This document shows, one piece after another, positions 1-8,658 of a stretch of 37,085 nucleotides of DNA. This DNA is from Spirochaetia bacterium UBA6919 (lineage in GTDB: Bacteria; Spirochaetota; UBA6919), in the NCBI GenBank assembly GCA_002450905.1, contig DKAT01000078.1, forward strand, positions 1 to 37,085, written 5' to 3'. The notes below the pieces were generated by a model. It saw only the letters and a program-made list of their open reading frames with translations. It was not told the origin of the DNA and did not search any database. Within the stretch, counting starts at the first letter, position 1; every line of letters begins with the position of its first letter. Both the position numbers and the translations under genes were made by a program.

Positions 1-1389
1 AAAGAAGATTCTAAAAAAGAAGATGATCCTGATAATGAGGGTGGGAACGCTGATAAAAAAGCTAATAAAGAAGAAGATCCAGGAAGATCTGGTGATCCTG
101 AGCTTTATAGCCAAACAAATCAGCCAAGAGATAGTAATAGAAGTTTAAGTGTAAAACGATTCGGAAAGTACTATGGTTCTGGAAAAGGTGGATATTTGGG
201 AATGTATGACCAGATACCATTCTTGCCACAAGCTGAAAATGATCAGGAAAAGTCCAAAAATGGATTCTACAGATTTACAGATCGTGAATTGAGTATCCGA
301 GAGAAGATCGTCGATGCGTTGTTATATGCGCTATCTGATAGAGATCCTCAAAAAAGATTACTTATTATTCACATCCTAAGAAGACTAATCCCTGATGAAT
401 CTATGTACCAAAAAGTTACTGAGCTCTTAAAAGTAGTAGAAACTGTTGACAAGAGACCGTATGAATATCGCGATACGTTCTTGGTTCACAATGCAGGTAC
501 TAATACATATGGAGCTAGAAAACAAGAGAAAATCGTAGGGCACGAATTGTTAAAACTCTATCGATTTATCGTAAGAAGAAGACTTGTAAATAATATTAGA
601 AATGGACAACATTCTAAATTATTAGAAGAAATCCGAAAAGGCGAATTCTTAACTCTAGTAGTAAGAATTGATGCTGAATGGGATCCTTTTAGAATTCCTC
701 TTCGATCTCCTATACCACTAGTTGGAAACACTAGTCAAAACAATGGTATGTTCTTCCAAAAAGGAGATATCAGTGTTATTAGCGGTGGTTTAAAAAATAA
801 AAACTTCTTGGTTCAAAGAGAAACAGCTCGATGGATTGTCTCTTTCTATAATATGAATAGAGGAACTATCGCTGGTACTACTTGGGAATCAGCTTCTAGT
901 CACTTTGGTGATCCACATGGAAGTTCTAGAGATAGCGTTTCTAAAAAGTTTATAGATTATATGAAATTTGCTGAAGAACGTGATATCGTTTATTTTGAAA
1001 GAAATTACGTTCAATGGGAATATACTGATGCTAATTATTCTTGGACAAAGTATATTACACAGCTTAATGTATCATCTGCAAATAAAGAAAATCCTCCATA
1101 TGGAACAGGTATTCCTGTAGGTCGTATCGCTGTTAGAATTGGAACTCCAGCTGATCGTGATGTATTCTATAAAATAGATCAGGACAGAAAAAAAGAGTTT
1201 AATGATAGATATGCAAGAACTGGAACTGAAACAAAAACATTCACTGATACCCAAAAAGACAGTGTCAGGGAAGCATATAAACATTATTCCGATAGAAGAA
1301 CTACATCCTATGGTGATTCTGATAAAAAGGATAACACAGGTACAGGTGAAACTAAAAAAGTTGATCCTGAAAAAGATAAAGATGAATAA
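1..1389 (+). CDS. Secreted/HEAT-like protein, 5'-partial, paralogue of next gene
   Basis: The reading frame is open from base 1 to the stop at 1387-1389, so the start lies outside the window; 462 codons are visible. An ATG at 196 exists, but the same frame continues upstream without a stop, so it is probably internal. The visible N-terminal part (codons 1-45) is a low-complexity Lys/Asp/Glu-rich linker. Codons about 95-150 and 170-225 are amphipathic helices resembling HEAT/armadillo repeats, and the C-terminus is again charged. Two blocks align by eye with the following gene: around codons 113-130 (a DxDPxxRL pattern) and 259-280 (a GG-x2-NK-x2-V-x-R-x3-AR pattern). It is therefore a tandem paralogue. 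The function is unknown. By analogy with its neighbour, which has a signal peptide, it is probably exported, but its own N-terminus is missing. Confidence 0.75.
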   Translation, partial: KEDSKKEDDPDNEGGNADKKANKEEDPGRSGDPELYSQTNQPRDSNRSLSVKRFGKYYGSGKGGYLGMYDQIPFLPQAENDQEKSKNGFYRFTDRELSIREKIVDALLYALSDRDPQKRLLIIHILRRLIPDESMYQKVTELLKVVETVDKRPYEYRDTFLVHNAGTNTYGARKQEKIVGHELLKLYRFIVRRRLVNNIRNGQHSKLLEEIRKGEFLTLVVRIDAEWDPFRIPLRSPIPLVGNTSQNNGMFFQKGDISVISGGLKNKNFLVQRETARWIVSFYNMNRGTIAGTTWESASSHFGDPHGSSRDSVSKKFIDYMKFAEERDIVYFERNYVQWEYTDANYSWTKYITQLNVSSANKENPPYGTGIPVGRIAVRIGTPADRDVFYKIDQDRKKEFNDRYARTGTETKTFTDTQKDSVREAYKHYSDRRTTSYGDSDKKDNTGTGETKKVDPEKDKDE

Positions 1390-1466
1390 AAAAATACTAA
1401 AAAAATAACTTAAAGTTATTAAACCTTAATATGTAAAATTTGAATAAAAAAATAAAGGAGAAAGGA

Positions 1467-3071
1467 ATGTACAAGAAAAAATTACTTGTTCTATCTCTCT
1501 TTCTCGTTATGTGTGTAGTAATCGGGCTCAATAAGGGTTATTCCCAGAGCTTAAATGATAACTATGACAAACGAGAGCGAGCTGTGGATCCTTTTGAACA
1601 CGAAGATAAAATACTTCGTGAAACTAGAATTAACGATATAATCAAAAAAATTCAAAGTGGTGATCCTACTGTTTTGAAACTTGTCGTGTTTGACACTTTC
1701 GAAGCTGTTCACGATGAGATGGTAAGACGTGCAAGAAAAAGTAACACAAATTACTATGCTGTTGCTGGTAATGAAAGAGGATTAAAAGCTTTCATTGGTG
1801 GTTTTGATAACCAAGACCCAAAAGTTCGTTTAAAGTGTATTGGATACTTAGGCGATTGGGTTGATGAAGTTGCTAGACCTGGTGGCATGAATGTAATTAA
1901 AAATGCTGTTGAAAGCAGACTTGCAACTAACATTGAAACAAGAAAAGAAGTTCGATATGGATTTCGTGTTCTTATGATGAAGATTATAAGAATCGACGTT
2001 CTCAATAAAATCAAAAAAGGAGACTCCGAAATCTTAGTGCGAATTTCCCCTGAAGAATTTTTACCCCTTGTTTTCTATGAACCAAGAATTAGAACAATCT
2101 ATCTTGGATCTCCAGGGGCTGTAAGAATTAGAAGTATAGTTCTTGATCCAGGTGTTAATCCTGAAACAGGTGAACTTTTAAACAGAAAGGGTAGATCAGA
2201 AAAACTTGATATCGAAAGAATATGTTATAATGGCATTCAAAAACAACGTCTAAGAGATTCTGGTGAAGTAGACCAGTGGGTACGTGATGCAAATAAAGCT
2301 GGAAAAGCTGATGCTTTTAAAACAGGTGGTGGAGTTGGTGGTGGTAGCTTTGGTGCTACAACTGAATCAAGAGCAAATCTCGATTGGGCTTGTGTTCAAT
2401 CCATTTATGGTGGAGTTGATAACAAGAGTTTATTCGTCCGAGAGCATAGTGCAAGAATTTTCTTAAACTATGTCAGAGGATATACTGGTGACCCAAACTA
2501 TAGAGGAAATGTTAACACTAATACAAGAGAATACTTTCCTCCAAATGCTGAAGGTGGTAATGGTACATTAGCAAAAATGGCTAGAAATCCATATATGGTT
2601 CGATTAGCTCAAGTTGCTTGGGATAACGTAAAATGGTCAGAATATTACTATAATGACCGTGTTACTTCAGGAACTGATTTGTTATCCTTTATCAAACACA
2701 GTCACTATCTTGAATATGAATTCTCTGCACAAAACCCACGTCGTCAACAAAACGTATCAGATGGTTATGTACCTGCTCAAACTAGAAGATACTTTACAGA
2801 TGACGCAAGAACATATGCTGAATTTGGATCTGAAGTTACTGGTAACTACAGAAATGACATTAAAGAAATCTTGCGTATTCTAGGTCTATCTTGGTATATA
2901 GATGCTGAATATGTAACTGAAGGTGATGGTGGTGTTGCTACAGGTCCTGTCAATGACAGAAGAATCGACACTCTTTTCAATGATAATGAACGATTGGATC
3001 GTCCAAAAACTCCTGATCGTTCAGATAGACTTGATGGTGAGTCTGATACTGAAAGTACACCAAATAGATAA
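1467..3071 (+). CDS. Exported HEAT-like protein, paralogue of upstream gene
   Basis: The protein has 534 residues. I chose the ATG at 1467 because AAGGAG at 1455-1460 sits six bases upstream; a TTG at 1440 in the same frame has no such site. Residues 1-27 form a signal peptide (KKK, a hydrophobic core at about 6-21, then a Ser/Gln cleavage region) without a lipobox Cys. Two helical blocks follow (about 35-75 and 110-175). The block at 115-130 (NQDPKVRL) and the block at 312-336 (GGVDNKSLFVRE) match the upstream gene in the same order. A Gly-rich stretch lies near residue 290, and the tail is Asp/Arg/Pro-rich and probably disordered. It is likely periplasmic or surface-associated. Function is unknown; a structural or envelope role is inference only. 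It sits 77 bases after the preceding stop and ends in a strong terminator. Confidence 0.8.
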   Translation: MYKKKLLVLSLFLVMCVVIGLNKGYSQSLNDNYDKRERAVDPFEHEDKILRETRINDIIKKIQSGDPTVLKLVVFDTFEAVHDEMVRRARKSNTNYYAVAGNERGLKAFIGGFDNQDPKVRLKCIGYLGDWVDEVARPGGMNVIKNAVESRLATNIETRKEVRYGFRVLMMKIIRIDVLNKIKKGDSEILVRISPEEFLPLVFYEPRIRTIYLGSPGAVRIRSIVLDPGVNPETGELLNRKGRSEKLDIERICYNGIQKQRLRDSGEVDQWVRDANKAGKADAFKTGGGVGGGSFGATTESRANLDWACVQSIYGGVDNKSLFVREHSARIFLNYVRGYTGDPNYRGNVNTNTREYFPPNAEGGNGTLAKMARNPYMVRLAQVAWDNVKWSEYYYNDRVTSGTDLLSFIKHSHYLEYEFSAQNPRRQQNVSDGYVPAQTRRYFTDDARTYAEFGSEVTGNYRNDIKEILRILGLSWYIDAEYVTEGDGGVATGPVNDRRIDTLFNDNERLDRPKTPDRSDRLDGESDTESTPNR

Positions 3072-3101
3072 TCTTATTTTATAAATTATCTTTTTAATAT
3101 G

Positions 3102-3129
3102 GGGGTAGGTTAATAACCTACCCCTTTTT
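3102..3129 (+). terminator. Rho-independent terminator of the tandem paralogue operon
   Basis: A perfect 10-bp GC-rich stem (3102-3111 with 3115-3124) with a 3-base loop is followed directly by five T (3125-3129). It lies 31 bases after the stop of the 534-residue gene. This is the clearest intrinsic terminator in the window. Confidence 0.92.
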
Positions 3130-3385
3130 CGTTTATAAGACAAATAAATTGACTTTTTTAATGTTGTATATTAACTTATGAGATGTATTAGTAATATTTA
3201 TAAAAAACTTTTTACACTATAAGTATAACTAAATGTTATTAAATAATTCTTAGACAGACAGAGAATTATTTTCTGGTTATATTTTGTTTCTACTATTTAT
3301 GATTGTTTTCTTAGTTTATAAAGTTAAATAACCAAATAAATGCTATATATATTTTTTCATTTTTTAATAACCTGTAAGAGTTTTT
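3130..3385. other. Intergenic stretch with an AT-rich hairpin
   Basis: No coding region is convincing here. A 10-bp AT-rich inverted repeat (3241-3250 with 3262-3271, 11-base loop) is followed by a T-rich stretch. A TTGACT at 3149-3154 could be a -35 box, but no good -10 lies at the right distance. Together they could bound a short RNA of about 90 bases, but the evidence is weak. Confidence 0.25.
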
Positions 3386-4381
3386 ATGAGTATAGTTGAT
3401 CATACGAATAAATTAAAAAAAATACTACTTCCTATAGAGAAACCTCTAGAAAATATCGAAAATAGATTTAAAGAAATTATTTGTAGTGAAAATTCTGTAA
3501 TTCAAGAAATGATTGATTATCTATTTAAAATGAAGGGTAAACGAATTAGACCTGCACTAATTTTTATTGCTTCTAAAATATGGGATTCAAATAAAATAAC
3601 TACAATTGTTGATATAGCATTATCTGTCGAATTGATTCATATGGCTACATTAATTCATGATGATGTCAATGATCATTCTTATATTCGTCGAGGGATGACT
3701 ACATATAATATGAAATGGGGTAATTCAGCGTCTGTTTTATTTGGTGATTTCCTGTTTTCAAACGCATATCTTATATTAAATAGAATTGGCAATCATGAAA
3801 TTATAAAAAACCTTTCCATAACGACCTCTCAAATTTGTGAAGGCGAAATTATTCAAAACCTTCATGAAAAGAATTTTGATATGGATATAGATAAATATCT
3901 AAAAATTATAAAACTAAAAACAGCATCACTTATAGCGGAAAGTTGTCGTATTGGGGCTATCATTTCAGAATATGATGAGGAGAAAATCAAATTACTCTAT
4001 GAGTTTGGATTAAATCTAGGGATGGCGTTCCAAATATTTGATGATTATTTAGATTTTAAGGGTGAGTCTGAGCTTATGGGGAAGCCAGTCTTAAGTGATA
4101 TACTTAATGGATATTGTACATTACCACTAATTCACCTATTTAACTGTACAAATAATAAAGATAAAAATGATTTGGTGCAATTAATAGATGGTTATGCCAA
4201 AAATAATGATTTAAAAAAAATAAATGATATCCTAGATGAAAACCAAAGTTTAGTATATACGTTAGAAACAGCTAATTTTTATATAAAAAAATCACAAGAT
4301 ATCTTATATGATTTAAATGACCCAATGTTAAAACAATATTTAATAGATATCACTGAATTTATTACCAATAGACAGTATTGA
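3386..4381 (+). CDS. Polyprenyl diphosphate synthase (trans-isoprenyl transferase)
   Basis: This 331-residue enzyme condenses isopentenyl diphosphate onto an allylic diphosphate to make a long-chain polyprenyl diphosphate, used for quinone side chains or lipid carriers. The first Asp-rich motif is D92-D93-V-N-D96 followed by the conserved RRG, and the second is F-D219-D220-Y-L-D223. The GKRIRP substrate-binding motif is present near residue 50. The length and the five-residue first motif fit the IspB/HepT/octaprenyl type. Chain length cannot be decided from the sequence. No strong ribosome-binding site precedes the ATG. The stop runs into the start region of recJ (5 bases apart), so the two genes are co-transcribed. 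Confidence 0.88.
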   Translation: MSIVDHTNKLKKILLPIEKPLENIENRFKEIICSENSVIQEMIDYLFKMKGKRIRPALIFIASKIWDSNKITTIVDIALSVELIHMATLIHDDVNDHSYIRRGMTTYNMKWGNSASVLFGDFLFSNAYLILNRIGNHEIIKNLSITTSQICEGEIIQNLHEKNFDMDIDKYLKIIKLKTASLIAESCRIGAIISEYDEEKIKLLYEFGLNLGMAFQIFDDYLDFKGESELMGKPVLSDILNGYCTLPLIHLFNCTNNKDKNDLVQLIDGYAKNNDLKKINDILDENQSLVYTLETANFYIKKSQDILYDLNDPMLKQYLIDITEFITNRQY

Positions 4382-4385
4382 GGGT

Positions 4386-6122
4386 TTGTTGTCATACCAG
4401 TGGAAACCAGCATTTGAAACTATTCAACAAAATAATAATCTAAAACATCTGAACATAAATTCTATAATCACACAAATACTTATACAAAGAGGATTCTCTG
4501 AAGAAAAAGAGGTATTTGATTTTTTAGAATGTAAAAAACCTCCAGAAGAAACACATCATCCTAAATATTTAAAAGATATGGAAAAAGCGGTTGATCGTGT
4601 TATCCAGGTAATCAATTCTAAACAAAATATTCTTATTTATGGAGATTATGATGTCGATGGTATTACCAGCACTTCTTTACTTTATATGCTTTTTCAGGCA
4701 ATTTCTTATTTTAATAAAATTCAGATTAATCTTGATGTCATCCTGCCTGATCGTATAATTGATGGCTATGGATTAAAAATTAAAGGTGTAGAACAGGCAA
4801 TAGAGAGAAAAATTAATCTTATCATTACCGTTGATAATGGAATAAGTTCTGATGAAGCCGTTGATTTAGCAGCAAAAAATGATATTGATGTAATTATTAT
4901 AGATCACCATAATGTACAAAATATTATTCCTAAAGCATATGCAATTATTAATCCAAAACAGGACGATTGTAATTATCCTGATAAAAGATTATCTGCTGTA
5001 GGCCTAGTATATAAGTTTGCTGAAGCATTGGGTGAACATCTATTAAATCAGCATGAGAAGGAAATGTTTTTAAATAGGTATATAGATTTTGTAGCTATTG
5101 GTACTTATCAGGATCTCTCCCCTCTTATTGGTGAAAATAGATATTTTGTGAAAAATGGTATATCTAATATTAATCGTTTATTGAACTCTGGAAAAACAAA
5201 TTTACAAGGTGTTTTAGACCTAATTAAAATAAATTGTAATAATAAAATAATTACCCATAAAAATTTGGGTTATGATATTGGACCTGTGATTAACTCAGCA
5301 GGACGTATCGATAATCCTTTAAAAGCATTTAAATTATTAACATCAACAAATCCCCAGGAAACATTTCAAATAGCAAATTCTCTTAAAATTATCAACGATC
5401 AAAGAAAAAAATGGACAGAAGAAGCTTATCATCAAGCAGAAATTATTATTAAAAGTGAAAATTTAAACAATAATCCAATAATCGTTTTAAAATCAAATAC
5501 ATGGCACCAGGGGATTATTGGTTTAATTGCTCAGAGAATTATGAAAAATTATAAGAAATCCGTAATTGTGATGTCAAACAGATCTGCAAATTATTACACT
5601 GCATCAGCCCGATCATACGGAAATCAAAATATTTTAGAAAATATTAAAAAGTTAAAGAATTATCTAATTTATTTTGGAGGCCATAGCAAAGCAGCAGGAT
5701 TTTCTATCAATGATGAAAAACTTCTAATCTTCGAAAAAGAGTTATATAAACTATTTGACCTCAGCCAAAATGATGACCATCCCGATGTTATCAAAATTGA
5801 TTATAGGATTAATTTTAATGATTTTACTAATCAGTTCTTTGATGATTATATTAAATTATATCCCTTTGGAGAAGGTAATCCAGAGCCTGTATTTTTAACT
5901 GAATCAGTTATTGTTAAAGATATCAGGATTTCAAAAAGAAAATTAGACACCTTATTTAATATTACTCAAAATAAAATCGATATATTTTTTGTAATGTTTA
6001 ATAATACTTCAAATTATGATATAATTAAAGTGGGCGACCAAATTGATATTGTCTATACGATTGATAGTTTTGAATCAGAATTAAAAGGAATTATTCTGGA
6101 TCTTAAATTATCAAAAAAATAA
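4386..6122 (+). CDS. recJ: Single-stranded-DNA-specific exonuclease RecJ
   Basis: RecJ is a 5'-3' single-strand exonuclease acting in RecFOR recombination, mismatch repair and base-excision repair. The DHH phosphoesterase core shows YGDYDVDG (Y85-G92) carrying metal-binding Asp residues, the DNG motif, D173-H174-H175 (the DHH signature) and an NSAGRIDNP motif. The DHHA1 domain has GGHSKAAG (H433), and a C-terminal OB-like region follows. At 578 residues the length is normal. The start is a TTG at 4386 or 4389; the GAGGG at 4380-4384, overlapping the previous stop, favours 4389 by spacing. No in-frame ATG lies near the N-terminus. Confidence 0.93.
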   Translation: MLSYQWKPAFETIQQNNNLKHLNINSIITQILIQRGFSEEKEVFDFLECKKPPEETHHPKYLKDMEKAVDRVIQVINSKQNILIYGDYDVDGITSTSLLYMLFQAISYFNKIQINLDVILPDRIIDGYGLKIKGVEQAIERKINLIITVDNGISSDEAVDLAAKNDIDVIIIDHHNVQNIIPKAYAIINPKQDDCNYPDKRLSAVGLVYKFAEALGEHLLNQHEKEMFLNRYIDFVAIGTYQDLSPLIGENRYFVKNGISNINRLLNSGKTNLQGVLDLIKINCNNKIITHKNLGYDIGPVINSAGRIDNPLKAFKLLTSTNPQETFQIANSLKIINDQRKKWTEEAYHQAEIIIKSENLNNNPIIVLKSNTWHQGIIGLIAQRIMKNYKKSVIVMSNRSANYYTASARSYGNQNILENIKKLKNYLIYFGGHSKAAGFSINDEKLLIFEKELYKLFDLSQNDDHPDVIKIDYRINFNDFTNQFFDDYIKLYPFGEGNPEPVFLTESVIVKDIRISKRKLDTLFNITQNKIDIFFVMFNNTSNYDIIKVGDQIDIVYTIDSFESELKGIILDLKLSKK

Positions 6123-6237
6123 AATTAAAGTACCCATTTTTAAAAAAAATATACATTATTTAAAGAGTTATTATTTTATATTAAGGTAAAAAAATAATTA
6201 GCTGATTTTAAAAAAGTCACATTTTATAGAGGTTCAT

Positions 6238-6753
6238 ATGAATTTAGGAAATGATGTTAACGTAAAAAAAGAAATTAGACAGATGGTCACCTTCTCAATA
6301 AATACTGAAGAATATGGTCTTGAGATTTTAAAAGTCCAAGAGGTGGTGAGATTACCACATATCACAAGATTACCTAAAGCTCCCGCATTTATAAAAGGTG
6401 TTATAAATCTTCGGGGTAATATTATTCCTATTATCGACCTTCGTGAAAAATTTGGTTTTGAAGCTATAGACTATACTGAAACAACAAGGGTTATCATTGT
6501 TGAAGTATCTGAAAAATTACTTGGTATGATTGTAGATAATGTATCCCAGGTAGTGAGAGTTCCTGAATCCTCTATAGCACCCCCACCTCCAGTAGTTAGT
6601 GGTATTACTAGACATTATCTGTCTGGCGTTGTTAAAATGGAAAACAGGTTAATTATTTTATTAAGAGTGGATGAAATTTTGTCAACTGAAGAAGTTGTCC
6701 AGCTCGATCAGATGCAATTAGAGCAAATAAAATCAGTTTCAGATAAAAGGTAA
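6238..6753 (+). CDS. cheW: Chemotaxis coupling protein CheW
   Basis: CheW links chemoreceptors to the CheA kinase in the polar receptor array. The 171-residue protein is a single CheW domain: a beta-rich start at about residue 14, the GLEILKVQEV segment, the conserved KGVINLRG and IIPIIDLR motifs near residues 55-75, and GMIVDNVSQV. A GAGG about 7 bases upstream of the ATG supports the start. It is the first gene of a four-gene chemotaxis operon (cheW-cheR-cheB-cheA) with gaps of 4-8 bases. A short Glu/Gln-rich tail follows the domain. Confidence 0.95.
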   Translation: MNLGNDVNVKKEIRQMVTFSINTEEYGLEILKVQEVVRLPHITRLPKAPAFIKGVINLRGNIIPIIDLREKFGFEAIDYTETTRVIIVEVSEKLLGMIVDNVSQVVRVPESSIAPPPPVVSGITRHYLSGVVKMENRLIILLRVDEILSTEEVVQLDQMQLEQIKSVSDKR

Positions 6754-6761
6754 TATATAAA

Positions 6762-7583
6762 ATGCTAGATCAATTTAAAATTATAGAGTTCACGGATAAA
6801 GAATTTGAGGACTTTTGTAATTATATTTATGATAGCGTTGGTATTAAACTAACAGACAAGAAAAGAAATCTTGTTCATAACAGGCTTAGAAAACTGATAC
6901 TCAAAACAAATTATAAAAGTTATGGAGAATATTTTAATTATGTCAAAACTAAACAAGGTAGCAATGAATTTGTCGATGTTGTCGATGCCATTACAACAAA
7001 TGTAACAAGTTTCTTCAGAGATCCAAAACAGTTTTCTACACTATCTCAATTAGTTTTACCATATTACGAAAAATCAAATCGTACTATAAAATTATGGAGT
7101 GCCGCATGTTCTACTGGTGAAGAACCCTATTCCATTGCTATTGAAATCTTAAAATATGCATCCAATCTTCGTTTTGAAATATTTGCTGCTGATATCAGTA
7201 CAAAGGTATTAGAAATTGCTAAAAATGGAGTATATAGCTATGAACATGTTAAAACTATACCCGATCATTACTTGAAGGAATTTTTTGTAAAACAGGGTGA
7301 TAATAAATATGAAATTAAACCATCAATAAAGAAATTAGTCTCATTTAAAAAATTAAATCTCATTGAAGATAATTTCCCAAAAGGTTTTGATATTATTTTT
7401 TGTAGAAATGTAGTTATTTATTTTGATAAAGAAACTAAGGATAAGCTATATAAAAAGTTTTTTGAAAGTATAAATGAAGATGGATTTTTTTTCGTAGGCC
7501 ATGCGGAATCTTTATTCTCAAACCGATATTTTAAATTCTTCAAACCATCTGTATATACTGTTTCTCCCAAAGAAAGTAGGTAA
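6762..7583 (+). CDS. cheR: Chemoreceptor methyltransferase CheR
   Basis: CheR methylates glutamates on chemoreceptors using S-adenosylmethionine, for adaptation. The protein has 273 residues, close to the usual length. An N-terminal helical domain (about 10-80) contains the conserved TTNVTSFFRDP motif. The SAM-binding motif is LWSAACSTGEEPYS (residues 111-124). A second conserved segment, IIFCRNVVIYFD, lies at about 208-219, and the protein ends near a GHAES motif. It lies 8 bases after cheW and 6 bases before cheB, so the methylation and demethylation enzymes are made together. Confidence 0.95.
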   Translation: MLDQFKIIEFTDKEFEDFCNYIYDSVGIKLTDKKRNLVHNRLRKLILKTNYKSYGEYFNYVKTKQGSNEFVDVVDAITTNVTSFFRDPKQFSTLSQLVLPYYEKSNRTIKLWSAACSTGEEPYSIAIEILKYASNLRFEIFAADISTKVLEIAKNGVYSYEHVKTIPDHYLKEFFVKQGDNKYEIKPSIKKLVSFKKLNLIEDNFPKGFDIIFCRNVVIYFDKETKDKLYKKFFESINEDGFFFVGHAESLFSNRYFKFFKPSVYTVSPKESR

Positions 7584-7589
7584 TATTAT

Positions 7590-8654
7590 ATGAACAATAA
7601 AATTAAAGTATTGATCATTGATGATTCTGCACTTGTTAGAAAGATTTTCACAAACATAATTGAATCGGATCACTCGTTGGAAGTTCTAGGTTCAGCTCCA
7701 AATGGAAAAATTGGACTTCGTAAAATCGTTGATTTGAATCCAGATATTGTTACTCTAGATATTGAAATGCCTGAATTGGATGGATTTGGAGTCTTAGACA
7801 GTCTTTCAAAAATGCAAATCAAACCTAAAATTATCATGGTTAGTTCCTTAACTGAAGAAGGTGCTGAAACTACTTTTAAAGCGTTGGAAATGGGTGCTGT
7901 AGATTTCATCACAAAACCATCAGCACGGAGTAATGACCTCAATGAATTATCAGCTTCTTTATTAAAAAAAATACAAACGATAGCTAATATTGATAGTAGA
8001 GTTATTGTATTTAAATCAAATATTGTTCAACCTGTTCTTGAAACACCAATTAAAAAGGTTATTACAAGTTCTACAATCCCTACTAATATCATTGCGATTG
8101 GAACTTCAACCGGAGGTCCACAAGCTCTCAAAGAGATTTTCAGTAATCCTAATCTTCCAGTTAATGCAGCATATCTAATTGTACAGCACATGCCAGCTGA
8201 GTTCACAAAACCCTTTGCCCATCGTTTAAATCAATTATCTAAAATAAATGTAAATGAAGCAGAAAATAATGATCAAATTATTGCTGGCAAAGCATATTTA
8301 GCCCCTGGCCATTCCCATCTAGAAATCATAGAAAGAAATAATAATTATTATACTAAACTCTCTCAAACTGATAAAGTATCAGGACATAGACCATCCATTG
8401 ATGTTTTGTTTAATTCCGTCGCAAATGTGTGTTCTAAAAGAACTGTAGCTGTTATAATGACTGGTATGGGAAGAGATGGTGCAAGCGGTATGAAAAATAT
8501 TTTTGATAAAGGTGGTAAGACAATATCACAGGATAAAGATTCTTCAGTTGTCTTTGGAATGAATAAAGAAGCAATTCAACTCGGTGGCATTCAAAAAATA
8601 GTTTGTCTTAGAGATATTCCTCAAACGATTAATCAGTTTATTAAAGAAGGGTGA
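7590..8654 (+). CDS. cheB: Chemotaxis response regulator / protein-glutamate methylesterase CheB
   Basis: CheB removes methyl groups from chemoreceptors once phosphorylated by CheA. The N-terminal receiver domain has the acidic pair D11-D12, the phospho-acceptor D57 (in TLDIEMPELDG) and the conserved VSS and TKP segments. A linker at about 125-165 leads to the methylesterase domain, with catalytic S173 in GTSTGGP, H200 in QHMP and D296 in MGRDGASGM. All catalytic residues are present, so it should be active. The length (354 residues) is standard. Confidence 0.96.
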   Translation: MNNKIKVLIIDDSALVRKIFTNIIESDHSLEVLGSAPNGKIGLRKIVDLNPDIVTLDIEMPELDGFGVLDSLSKMQIKPKIIMVSSLTEEGAETTFKALEMGAVDFITKPSARSNDLNELSASLLKKIQTIANIDSRVIVFKSNIVQPVLETPIKKVITSSTIPTNIIAIGTSTGGPQALKEIFSNPNLPVNAAYLIVQHMPAEFTKPFAHRLNQLSKINVNEAENNDQIIAGKAYLAPGHSHLEIIERNNNYYTKLSQTDKVSGHRPSIDVLFNSVANVCSKRTVAVIMTGMGRDGASGMKNIFDKGGKTISQDKDSSVVFGMNKEAIQLGGIQKIVCLRDIPQTINQFIKEG

Positions 8655-8658
8655 AATT

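Noticed and set aside
3149..3272. A possible small RNA between a TTGACT box and an AT-rich hairpin
   Set aside because: There is no -10 box at a good distance and the hairpin lacks GC pairs; listed only as an intergenic note.
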